Of a stretch of DNA of 64,000 nucleotides, positions 1 through 10,056 are shown in pieces (positions within the stretch are counted from its first letter, which is position 1; each line of letters opens with the position of its first letter). Made by a program: the position numbers and the translations under genes. The stretch spans positions 2,131,171 to 2,195,170 of the forward strand of contig CM030942.1 of the NCBI GenBank assembly GCA_018136815.1. Reading direction: 5' to 3'. The DNA is from Isochrysis galbana. Taxonomy: Eukaryota; Haptophyta; Isochrysidales; Isochrysidaceae. Below the pieces are notes generated by a model, which saw only the letters and a program-made list of their open reading frames with translations, was not told the DNA's origin and ran no database searches.

Positions 1-895
1 TCAGCTTGTGTTTGGACTCAATACGCGGTGGCTCGTGAAACGGGGCTCGGGTATGGTTGGAATTCTGGACGTGACCGGAGATTCCAAATGACTCGGACTC
101 GGGGCGCGGAGGACCGAAGGTGAACACTCCCCCGGAAGGAGTGGTCGTCGGAGGCTCAGTGGGTGGCTGGAGCTCCGTTAATCCTGCGGTCGACCGCGTG
201 GTAGGACTCGGTGACGTTGTAAACTCGGACTCGGACTCGGACTCGGATGGCTCAGAACGGGGTTTGCTCAAAACAGGTTCGGACTCGGACTCGAAAGAAA
301 GTGGGGAAGAACCGGGGAACTGCGTCTCCATCGTCGTAGGGATGGAGACTGGTGATACCGGTGATGACTGGACTGGGCTCAGACTCGTAGATGGGCTCGC
401 GGTGGCGTAAGACGAAGAGGGTAATTCTGAACGTGACTTGGACTCGGACTCGTACTCGGGAGACGTTCTCGGACATGCGAAATTTGATTTGAGAGATTGA
501 GGGTTGGATTGGGCCTGCGGCGGCTGGACTTTCGTAGACCGTGAGGTCTTGGACTGGGGATGCTTGGGAAGTGGCGTGGAGTAGCGGTTCAGCGGCTTGA
601 GTTGATATAGAAGCGGCAGCGGTTGACTTGGTTTGGAGGACTCGTGCGTGATATCGAGAATCAGGATGGTATCATCGGCCTTGGGAGAAGTAGGGGCAAT
701 CGGCGAGGAGGCAGGAGAAAGAGGGGGATGGAGGTGGCAGGGCTTGTCTAGAACTTGGGGAATCTTGGGGTACTGGTTGGAGGCCGTAGAAGTACCCGGC
801 CGTAGCGTAATACGATCTTTTGGTGGGTGGCGTTCGGGCCCACTACCCTGGACTGGTAGCGGGGTAACAACGCGGACGTGGGCCCCGCCGACGAC
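1..895. other. no confident gene; GGACTC-hexamer-rich stretch
   Basis: No open frame here looks like a recognisable protein. Short runs of the hexamer ggactc occur near 213-246, 278-294 and 432-455 and give Ser/Glu- or Arg/Val-rich translations depending on frame. It lies immediately downstream, in transcription sense, of the gag-like ORF on the minus strand and may be part of the same old element, but I see no protease, reverse transcriptase or integrase motif. Confidence 0.4.
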
Positions 896-2542
896 CTACT
901 GGGCCGGACGGAGAACGACCATCGTGCGGAGGCGGCGGTGGACTTCTGGGTCGTTACCACACTCGCCACCACCGCCTTCGCAGAGAAAACGAATGTATGG
1001 TTGGCAAACGACGGGGTTATGAGCTCCGTCGCCCGTGCCATATTTCCACAGGTCTGCCTCGGGCGTACCCGATGGAGCCCGGGGACGAAAGGCGCAGTAC
1101 GCACAGCCGTTGGCGTCGGTCCACTCTTTGACGTCGCGGTCTAAGTCGTCGAGGCGCGGCGCCGTCATGGTGGCATCCGAGGGACGGCAGCGCGTGAGCG
1201 CCGCGCGAAGGGCCGGGTGACCCGCGTAACGAGAAATTTGCCAGAAGCGGGCTCGCGCTCGAGACCAGCTACCTGGATCCCATTCCGAGAGGCCCGAATC
1301 GGCCGGAAGTCCAAGGCCGTTCGGAGGGGGGTCACATTGGCGACGAGAAGACGTGCTTTTGCCGAGAGGACGGTCAAGAAGTGCGTCCGGTAGCGGAGAC
1401 GATGCGGAGTAATTCGTAGGCGGAGGCGGAGCCCGACGGTTGTCAGCGCCAGTCGCCTTGCGGTTCGAGTTGTTGTTTGGCGATTTTAATGCCTCGGCCA
1501 CCGCCGCTTGGACGGCGGCGACCATCGAAGCCGTAGTGTCCGCGGGGTTAGAGGCAGCCTTAGCAACCTTGGCGGTCTTTGTGGCCTTGGAAGTACTCGC
1601 CGGCGGCGTCACGGCGGCGACCGTGACCGACATTTGTTGTTGGCCAGCACGGGCCTGTTCGTACGGGCTCAGGTAGCGCTGGCATAAGTTGACGCACGAA
1701 AGGGCCGAACGAGGAAGCTCGTGGTTCTCGACGCGGAAGCGGGTCTTTGCAAGACACTCGCCGAACTTGGTCGCGTTATCCACGCCGCGAGCCGCGTCGA
1801 CCTTGTCGTTCCGGATAATGGACTCGAATCGTTGATTGATATCGTGCGACATGTTCGGGTGGTCCCAGACCGTCGTGGCATCCACCTTCGCGTCGCCCAT
1901 CTTGCGGACGTACGCACGCACCAAATTCTTGGATAACTCTAAGAGATCGGAGCCGGCTTCACGGGCTACGAGCCGGTCCCACTCCATGGAGGCGGAGTCT
2001 TTGGCGAAGCCGGGCACGTTGGCCGCGAAAGTGGCGTCGCACTTGCGGAGAAGCACGTCGCAGGCTAGCGCGGGGTTGAGAGAGAGAACCGGATCTTCGG
2101 CGAGATCGAGGAGGAAGGCGTAAATCCTTTGGTTGCCGGTGGTGCACAAGTTGGCGGCCGCTAGCAAGGATGTAAAGATTTCACGGTGGTCGCAGCCGAG
2201 CGAGAGGGCGCGCTCGAGCGGCTTGATGAAGGACAGACGAAAATCATTCCAGGAGGTAGCCGCTATCTGGACGTTGTCCGAGGCCAGGCCCTTGGGGAAC
2301 TTGATCTCGGAAAGCTCTTTGCCCATTCGGACTTGGTGATGGAGGATCCGGTCGAGGAAGAAGCGGCTCCGAGCCCACTTGGTCACGTGCTCCTCAGCGA
2401 GCGTGATTTCGTCGCTCGCGGGTAGATCCCTGCGGCAAAGTAGTAGGGAATGCCGAGTAGGGCCCCAATCCACTGGGTCGAGCGTCTTAGGTACCCTGTG
2501 AGTCTGTATGTGTGAATCTGCCCGTGGGTCGTTGAACGTCAA
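896..2542 (-). mobile_element. gag-like ORF, probable LTR-retroelement fossil
   Basis: A single 548-residue open frame. Residues ~40-300 are predicted to be mostly helical and resemble the capsid region of Ty1/Ty3-type gag proteins (for example around WNDFRLSFIKPLERAL). The middle is Ala/Thr/Lys-rich and the C-terminal part is Pro-rich, then Cys/His-containing (CAYCAF, VVCQPYIRFLC), though not a classical CCHC knuckle. No pol domain is visible next to it and no LTR pair could be defined, so family assignment is an inference. It could instead be a host gene of unknown function. Treated as an old element copy. Confidence 0.4.
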
Positions 2543-3063
2543 TGGCCGTAGTCTTCAACATTCGTATCTCTTAAGAGGCGGCTGGAAGCACCTGCAAAGG
2601 TGCTTCGAGACCCTTTTTTATTCCTAGCATATTGGCGGCCCCTTGGAGCCTAGAGAACACTAAAATTGAGCTGGAGCCTTGCCATCAATATGGAGGACTA
2701 GTCTTATGCATAAGATGGAGTCGCATCGCCCGAAATTTGCTCCCATGACCTGATCGGTGGCGATGCTGCCGACGAGCCGGCGTCGCACGTCGTTCACAAC
2801 GCATGCTGCAGGCCCATACCGAGTAGCGAGACGGCGAGGGCTAGGTGTAGCATGGTCTTAGCGACGCAAAGAGGGGACGAGATCGGAGGACACCTAATTA
2901 AGCGTACACCAAGGCACATGGGGACTATGAGCCCCTTCTAATACAAAACTCCAGACAATAAGCAATAAGGAATAAGGTCACGTTCCGTCGAATATGGGCC
3001 ACAATCCGTTCACGTAAAAGAAGACGGGGGCGCCAGAGCCAGGAGGGAAGGGCCGCACAGATG
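2543..3063. other. intergenic, one perfect small hairpin
   Basis: No gene seen. The only structure is a perfect 9-bp hairpin at about 2585-2606 (GAAGCACCT, loop gcaa, AGGTGCTTC), followed 8 bases later by a T run. This is reminiscent of a 3'-end processing or termination hairpin on the plus strand, but no plus-strand transcript is evident upstream. Confidence 0.35.
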
Positions 3064-3352
3064 CTACAAGTAGGTGGTACAAAAATAGTCGAACGCGAAC
3101 GCAACTCAAACTTTTTGACCGTTTGAACATAGTCAACTACCTACTACGTACTACTACTCCCTGCTTGACCCCCAAAGTGAACACTGTGAAAAACACTGAC
3201 AATTTTCGCCGGGTACACGCGGCGCTCAACACCTCGCGGCTGCGCCGCGAACACACCCAACTCACGGCGCGCGACAATGAACACTCGTCAACTACATACT
3301 CACCCCCCCTAAAAAAGTGAACGCGCGTATTATTTTTACCACCTACTTGTAG
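3064..3352. mobile_element. short TIR element (MITE), 289 bp
   Basis: The ends are inverted copies of each other: the left starts CTACAAGTAGGTGGTA and the right ends with its exact reverse complement. The match continues imperfectly for about 30 bp through an A-rich stretch. There is no coding capacity. TA dinucleotides just inside the outermost bases on both sides would fit a TA target duplication (Tc1/mariner-like), but no longer duplication is visible. It sits directly upstream of the GMC oxidoreductase promoter region. Confidence 0.7.
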
Positions 3353-3469
3353 CCAACAAGACCTCTTAGTACTCTTACAAGACTACCATTTCTAACGATA
3401 CCTCCTATCCATTCATAGCAAGCATTCTCTCTCTTTCCCGTACGTCGAGCACACGGCCGAGGGGCCGGA

Positions 3470-3790
3470 GTGGGCGGGAGCCCTCTTCTCCCTCTGCCTC
3501 TGCCTCTCCCTCTGCCCCTCTGCTCTGCCTGTCCGTCTCCCCCTCCTTCTACCATTTCTTCTGTCTCTCCCTTTGCCCCTCTCCCTCTCCGGTGCCATCC
3601 TGCTTTCTCATTCCCGCTCTGCTCTCTGTGCTCCCCTGCCTTTCACCACTCTCCCTCCCCTCTCCCTCCTCTCTCCCTCCCCTCTCCTGCCCCCTCTCGC
3701 CCTCACAGTCTCACCAGCCGCTCCTCCCCTCCATCTCCCCCCCCCCCCCCCCCCCTCCGCCTCCTTCTTCTCACTCAACCTATCTGTCTC
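3470..3790. repeat. C/T-rich low-complexity leader with poly-C run
   Basis: An almost pure pyrimidine plus-strand tract, including a run of about 18 C near 3738-3756, lies just 5' of the GMC oxidoreductase start. Similar pyrimidine tracts precede several other genes here (glutamate 5-kinase, Rab5, phosphoglycerate mutase, the WW/RS gene), so it is probably a promoter or 5'-leader feature of this genome. It creates long spurious Pro/Ser/Leu ORFs. Confidence 0.6.
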
Positions 3791-3813
3791 GACACTCTGT
3801 GGCTGGATTGGGG

Positions 3814-6479
3814 ATGGAGCCGCTCGTGCGAATGGCTGTGCTGCTTGTGATGACACTGCTGCTCTTCACGGCAGTCGTTCACTATCTGCTCTTCTTTATC
3901 AGCACGCCGCTTGCGTATGATTACATTGTCGTGGGAGGTGGGTCAACAGGTAGCGTGGTGGCCGGCCGGCTTGGTCAGGCTGGTTACTCGGTCCTCGTGC
4001 TTGAAGCTGGTGGTCCAACACAGAAGTCACTCGGCGGTGGAGCTGACCCTATCATGGGCCCATGGACTATCTTCGACGTGCCGCTAGGTTGGGTTCAGGT
4101 CAGGCAGCTGCCCTAGCTAGATCCTGACAGCGAGTACCGCTGAAGCACTAGCATGGTATTTGCCTCAGCCATGCATCACATGTCTGGTATGTTGCTTTGT
4201 GCCCGAGGATGAGCATGAGTGGTATTGCTCTACCCCAATATGTGTCGTTATCAGGTGCTGAGTGACCATCGCTGGAGCAAAGAATTTCAGTGGGACGTGC
4301 CTGCAGATCCACCTCCGGCGATCGCTCGAGGCCTTGGAGGTTGTGGGATCCACAATGCGATGCTCTACATGCGCGGTCGCCCCGAGGATTTCACCTCATG
4401 GGGCGATGGGTGGTCCTGGGATGATGTGCTGCCCTTCTATCTCCGATCCGAGGACAACGCAGACTGGCGGAACTCGAGCCTCCACGGCACTAATGGGCCA
4501 GTTCGCGTAACCAGCGTCAGTAGTGATACTATATCGACCTCTTTTGTGAAAGCGTGTGTGGCGGCAGGCCACGCCTCGATTGCTGATTTCAACGGGCTAG
4601 AGCGAACAGGTGCCGGGTTTTATCAATTCATGATCCGGGATGGGGTGCGCGACTCTGCAGGTGCTGCTTATCTAGGTGGGCAACGGCAGCCGCCAAGCGT
4701 TGTAATCAAGACGCATGCCCTCGTCACTCGGCTCCTCTTTGAAGGTGCGACGCTGAGAATGTCAGCCAGCTCTCAATGCGACCGCTTGAGAGGTTAACGG
4801 GTGCTAATCGATGTGGCTAATAATGCGATCTCTAAACACTAACTCCGACCGTGGTCGGAGCCTTGCATGCACGCCATCATATTAACAAGCGCGTGCCCTT
4901 CCAGCACAATTGCGCGCGGGATGCATCAGCTAGCCCTCATGCACTAGTTCGAGATTGCACCTTGCTTAAGCCTTGAACATCTTCCCTTGCTTGCTATTTC
5001 AGGGAAGCGAGCCGTTGGAGTGGAGTATGTGCGTGGTCGCGCGCCAACCGCAAATGCCAAGCGCCTTACAGCCAAGGCTAGATATGAAGTGATTGTTTCT
5101 GCTGGCGCAGTGATGTCGCCCAAACTCCTCCTTTTGAGTGGGATCGGCGACTCGGGCACCTTGGCAAAGATTGGGATTCCGCTTCAGTATCATAATCCCG
5201 CCGTTGGCCGCTCTTTGGCAGATGGTGTTTACGCCATCATGCAGTGGGCAACGAGGCGCAACAACTTCGTTCGATGCAGGCTCGAGAGCCAGTGGGCCAC
5301 TCAGAATGGGCCATTGGAGGACGCGGTCGATGGTTTGAGTGGTGACTCGTACTCATCACTCGCTTCTTCGCCACCTCTAGCGTCTACGGAACGTGCGCCG
5401 ACAACCGCTGATGAGCCCCACCAGCCGTTTTGTGTGGCTCAACGTGAGGCCTATGTGAACGGCAAACGTGCCTCCACATCTTTTGGCACCCCGGGCATGT
5501 CCGCCGGCGCTTTCCTTCGCTCACCCTATGCTACGGGACCGGAGCCCGACGTTCAACTCACAATACATCCGTGGGACAAGTGCGCGCGCCCAATCCCCGC
5601 CGCGATGACCAAACTGGCACCACGGAAGCCGATGGGATCCCACTCTATGCCTGTGCTTTCAAGCCTCATGCCCGCGCCATGTGAGCAGACGGCCGCGCTG
5701 TGCCCATTGTTACCCCTTGTCGAGCGCGTAGGTACTCGCGCACCTGGAGCCACAAGTTCGGGGGTATTGCTTCCATCGAGATCGCAAATAACCACCCAAA
5801 GTCTAGGGGATATGTGAGCTTGCGGTCTGCCAGCTTCAATGACCCGCCTGAATTCGTAGGACCTTACCTCCTGAACGTCAATGATTCTCTCCCATTGCTG
5901 TGGGCAATGCGGCAGGTAAACATGTGCCATACCCTCTGCATACTCTCAATGCGCGGTCGCGTTCCTTCTTGGGCTAATAGCATGTGTATGCCTTTCGAGC
6001 CTAAACTATGAAGTGTGTGCAACGCCACGTTCGCCATGATTGCCTTGTGTTGGTAGGTGCGTCAAATCGCAAGCACTTCGCCGATGGCTGAGCATATTGC
6101 TAGTGAGATACTTCCCGGGAAACATGTTGCCACCGACGCCCAACTTCTTGACTCTATCGCCTGCGGCCCGGCGCAATTCCGCGAGCTCGGCCGCCCGGCG
6201 TGCGACCGTTCGGAACTCGCAGTGAATCATCTTGCCGGTACGTGCAGGCTCGGCGACCCAGACGATCCAAATGCAGTAGTAGATCGTCAGCTGCGTGTAG
6301 TCGGGGTGGAGGGTCTTCGTGTCGCAGATGCGTCCGTGATGCCGCGACCACCCAGCGGAAACACGCACGCCACGTGCGTGATGATAGGTGAGCGGGCGGC
6401 ACAATTCATTATAGACGAACGTCGAGGAAAGGCAGGCGGTGCGCCGCAGCGGCGGTGGCGGCGGCGGCGGCGGCGATGA
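3814..6479 (+). CDS. GMC-family FAD-dependent oxidoreductase (choline dehydrogenase-like)
   Basis: Five exons join in frame: 3814-4098, 4255-4744, 5003-5579, 5732-5915, 6057-6479 (652 codons plus stop). All introns are GT-AG, with donors gtcagg, gtgcga, gtgcgc, gtaaac. The ATG at 3814 gives a hydrophobic N-terminal segment (residues ~6-28), then the FAD-binding Rossmann motif YDYIVVGGGSTGSVVAGRL. Exon 2 carries the GMC signature region (GLGGCGIHNAMLYMRG), exon 3 the second signature (SAGAVMSPKLLLLSGIG), exon 4 PKSRGYVSLRSA. The last exon has both C-terminal active-site motifs, HLAGTCRLGD and PPSGNTHATC. The family oxidises alcohols using FAD; the substrate cannot be told. The N-terminus suggests membrane anchoring or secretion. 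The exon 3/4 junction is inferred from frame and is the least certain. Confidence 0.9.
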
Positions 6480-7070
6480 GATATGAGTTTCCAAAGGCTC
6501 TTTATTCACTTTTGCTCTGGGTCATTCTCGTTGTGCTAACTCGGTTCTTATTCCCATTCACTACTCGTTCCGACCCGCGAACAGCGAACGAACGGCTTAG
6601 TATGTTTTTTCAAGATATCTGCCGTTTCTTTCGCACGATGTAGTCTTGTTTCAATGTAGTCGTAGATCTTCAATGTAGGGAAGGAATATCATGATCAGAA
6701 TGTCGCATAGCTTATTGCGCAACCGTCGACCGCCAGGATTTCGGACTTCTTCTTTAATTCCATCCGGCTTCTTCGTGAGTAATCATTTTAATACTACTAT
6801 CTACTATATGTCTTAGAAGATATTATCCTGAACGCCAGTGCCGCGAAGAGGTATATGGCGCAAGGTCCTGAAGCGCATGGGGTCGCCCCGCAGTATCGGG
6901 GAGAGGGTGCGGGCGCGCGGGGGCGTGAGTGGCGGCGAAAAGGCGAGGTCATCTTATGGACAGCACCTTATCTAAATGGTGTTCAGTGTCACGTTGATGA
7001 TGCAAGCAAGAGTCTTAACATGTGTAATTTGACGAATTATTTCATTGGAATGTTCATCCTTCGCTTGAAG
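6480..7070. other. no gene seen
   Basis: Downstream of the GMC oxidoreductase. It is AT-richer than the genes and has a short unremarkable open frame at 6855-7073. Nothing recognisable before the LINE target-site duplication begins at 7071. Confidence 0.5.
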
Positions 7071-9052
7071 TAGGTTTGCATCAATTAAAAAATCTTCTTA
7101 AAAATCCCGCTACATGTGCGGCGTGAGGCAGCGTGCTATTGAACCTCCCTACTACCCAACCCTAACCCCTATCAACCCCCTTCCCCTTCCCCAGTTCCCT
7201 CTTTAGCGGAGAAGCCGGTTCCAGGGAGGCCGTGCGCGCTGCTTCGGCCGGGAGTCGGAGAGAGGGGGGCGGGAGACTGTGGCTTCTCTTGTGTTCTTAC
7301 TTTGATCGGGATACCCTCCTTGGAGTCCGTGTGATCCCGCTTTGATCTCCGCCAAGTTTACCGCTAGTAAAATTGTTATCCAACCTAAGTGATATTTCGT
7401 ATATCCAATTCTCTCGCCGCCTGCGAGAGGTCCTCCGATGTTTCAAGATTGAAGTCTTTGTCCACCGTGTAAAGAGGGCTTATCATCTTCTTTATATGTT
7501 TATTGCTCGGGGCGTGTAGCCCCATCTTCTCCCGTTGCCTCTTAAGCCTTTGGAAGAAACCAGTTTTCGCCGTTACTAATAGGTGGTATCTAGTGACAAT
7601 TGCCCTAAGGATCGATCTAGCGGACCTACCATCCGCGTTGCCATATTGTATGTTGTAGAAGTCCGTAAGGATATACCTCCACGCCAGGATACCCAAGTAT
7701 CCCGAGGAGGGGTGAGGCCTGTCCACTTGGTAGCAAAAAAGACGCTGGGCTACTTCTGAGCCCGGCCTGAGATTAATCCCTATAAGATCCTCTATGAATT
7801 CGAAGACGGGCTCCGTCGCGATGCATACCCGTCGTCGAGAGTCACATGGAAGTTTCGAGGGAAACGGTGCCCCAAGGCAGACGTGTCCGTGTAAACATAG
7901 AAATGCCAGATTGGGCGCTTGCCGGACTCAACCTTCGTGATTCCTTCCCGTGCGAAGTTTTGGCTCGCTGTTGGTTGCCCCTTAGCACGTGAAAACCCTC
8001 GCGCTCGAGCGAGTTAGCCAAATGCCTAGTCTTGGTTTTGTACGCCTTGACCGGGTCAAAGATGCGGAATACGATGTAGGTCGCCACCTCTTTGAGAGAG
8101 GACCGAATGGCGCTCGACTTGCGAGGGGCCGAGTCGGCTAACGCGCCGTAGGTGATTCCAAACTCATGCGGGACTCCTGAGAGTGCTGTTTGAACTTTGT
8201 CTCCATATGCGGCCTTGAATTGATCATGTGCGTCCTCATCGACGTAGAAGATCCAAGGGCCTTTACGGCCCTTGTCCATTCCATCCGGAGTTGCGTCTAG
8301 TCCTTCCAGCCTAGAGAGGAGGAATTTCATGAAGGTAGTTACATCTTCGCTTTTGATATCCTTCTTGTCGTCAGCTAGCTGAGCTAGCTGAATGAAAAAA
8401 GGGGTGTCTTCAGGCTCTTCCTCCTCATCAAGAGGGGGGGGAGCAAGTTGTGTGTTGTCGTTTACAATCGGCTTGGGGTCTGATTGGGGGTCGGCCCGCT
8501 TGCGTGATGGCTGCTGTGGCTGTGGGGCTGGTTGCTTCTGGGCTTGCTGCATTGGAGTCTTCCCCATGGGTCCCTTCTGGGCGGCTTCCGCGTAGGATTT
8601 TTGTGCAGGTGTTGGTTGTTGGTTGGAGGGCGCAAAAGCCCCCAGGATTGATTGTTGTGTCAAGTGCCCGCCCCCGAGGGGTGCACTGATGGTAGGAGTT
8701 GCCACCATGCGGGGTGGCAGCAGTGCTGCCAGCCCCCATGGGGAGTCCTTGGTTGGGTGGCGTGTCGAGGGAGGCCTGTGGCAGGGCATTGCCCTGGCTC
8801 TGGTCTGCACCAGGGAACAGGACTCTGCCTGTTCCCTGGCTGTGTGGCTGTGGCTGCCTGGGAGGAGAGGGAGGTGGCGCCATCTCGACGTCCTGATCGG
8901 GGGGGGCTGAGGGTTGCGAGCGCTTGGGCTCCGGCGGCTTGGGTCGGCCCCGTTGGGGCGTCGTGGCGGCAGAGGGCTGGGAGGTGGGAGCGGTCGGCGC
9001 GCGCTCCATCGCTAAAACTATAACAATAGTTTTTCTAGGTTTGCATCAATTA
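7071..9052 (-). mobile_element. internally deleted LINE (mini-LINE copy 1) with 17-bp TSD
   Basis: The element body is 7088-9035, read on the minus strand. It is bracketed by exact 17-bp direct repeats, taggtttgcatcaatta, at 7071-7087 and 9036-9052. The 5' end (aaaaactattgttatag) is followed by an ORF1 start at 9009 (MERAPTAPTS, Pro/Gln-rich, then an acidic DEEEEPEDTPFF stretch). ORF1 is split over two frames, so at least one indel is present. About 7840-7385 encodes only the C-terminal part of an ORF2 (LAWRYILTDFY, ending LDIRNIT), so the endonuclease and RT are missing. The 3' end is ...TTTTAAGAAGATTTTTT. The intact 5' end and TSD show that a transcript already carrying the deletion was retroposed, or that it was deleted afterwards. 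Confidence 0.85.
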
Positions 9053-9459
9053 ACTTTTGCACCATAAGACATAGCTTAGAGGTGCAATGTCACAAATACA
9101 ATAAGACCTGTTCGTGAGTGAGGAGTCATTTTGGTATACGTCTTACTTAGAAAAAAAGAGCCGCTCACCAAATGAATTAACGCCGGCGTCGCGACGAATC
9201 TGTTAAATCGGGTGGTACGGTGGAGTACTGAGTACGTGGAAATAGTGTCCAAGTTAGGAGTCAAAAAAATTGTATACCTAAATAGACGGGAGGGGTGTGA
9301 CAAAAAAAGGGAACCTCGAGTTGCACCTTCTTGCAAAGATTTTACTAAAGGATATTTTTAAGGATATTTGTTTGGGCTTCCCGAATAAGGATGAAGGATA
9401 TATCGTAGATATTTTGCATGGATATTTGGCGCGTCATTTTTGAGGGATATTTGTGCTTA
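9053..9459. other. AT-rich intergenic; small dispersed repeat and ggatattt repeats
   Basis: No gene seen. 9300-9338 is the reverse complement of 45802-45840 with few mismatches (shared core aaggtgcaa...gaggttccc), so it is part of a dispersed element. From 9350 to 9460 the motif ggatattt recurs several times, echoing the atatcca-rich stretch near 54.03-54.14 kb on the other strand. Confidence 0.45.
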
Positions 9460-9790
9460 CCCCTAGTGGTGAGGTTGACGTACACGTCCATGTCGCTGTC
9501 GCTGTTGTCACTGTCGCTGTCGTCGTACTCCTCGAAGAAAGCTGTGAGGCCCGGCGCGATGGCGCGATGCGCGATGGTCTTGCCGGTTGCCGGCCCTTCG
9601 CCGCACCGGCTCTTGGTAGTCGTCGCTCTCCTCCTCCTCCTCCTCCTCCTCCTCGTTCTCCACCACCTCGGCTGTGCGTCTCTCAGGATCAACGCCATCC
9701 CCAGGGATGACGTTGTCACCCTCCGCGAGCGCCGCGCTTCGTCGAGTGCAGTTCCGTTTGCCTTTGCCTGTGAGGGAGGAGGGAGTAAGA
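9460..9790 (-). CDS. candidate acidic C-terminal exon(s) of an unknown gene
   Basis: On the minus strand one frame reads an acidic run (EEEEEEEESDDY) and another reads FFEEYDDSDSDNSDSDMDVYV further on. Both look protein-like and would need an intron or frameshift between them. A (GAG)n microsatellite at ~9629-9655 encodes the Glu run. No domain is recognised. If real, the gene would be transcribed divergently from DNA2. It may equally be a low-complexity artefact. Confidence 0.25.
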
Positions 9791-10056
9791 GTTTATTAAG
9801 AATGGATGGGCGAGATGCGCGTGGCCCCGCCTCCAACAAGAAAACTCCGTCCGAATCTCGCGCTCTTTTTGCGCTCTTTCGAAAAAAAGCTGTTGGCTCC
9901 CGTCGGGCGGTGCCATCGGGAGCGGTGGGTAGCTGTGGAGGTGGGTGGGTTGGGGGGCGAAGGGGGCGAGGTGGGGCGAGGTGGGGCGAGGGGGCGGAAG
10001 AAGGGGGGTGAGAGGGTGGGGAGGCGTCGGACGGTGCGCGCTCGGGGTGGCACAGG

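Noticed and set aside
2585-2606. Hairpin plus T-run as a rho-independent terminator
   Set aside because: The window is eukaryotic and no plus-strand gene ends there; a histone-type stem-loop consensus is not matched either.
3470-3850. Pro/Leu-rich ORFs in front of the GMC oxidoreductase
   Set aside because: They arise from the pyrimidine tract; the ATG at 3814 starts a natural N-terminal hydrophobic segment.
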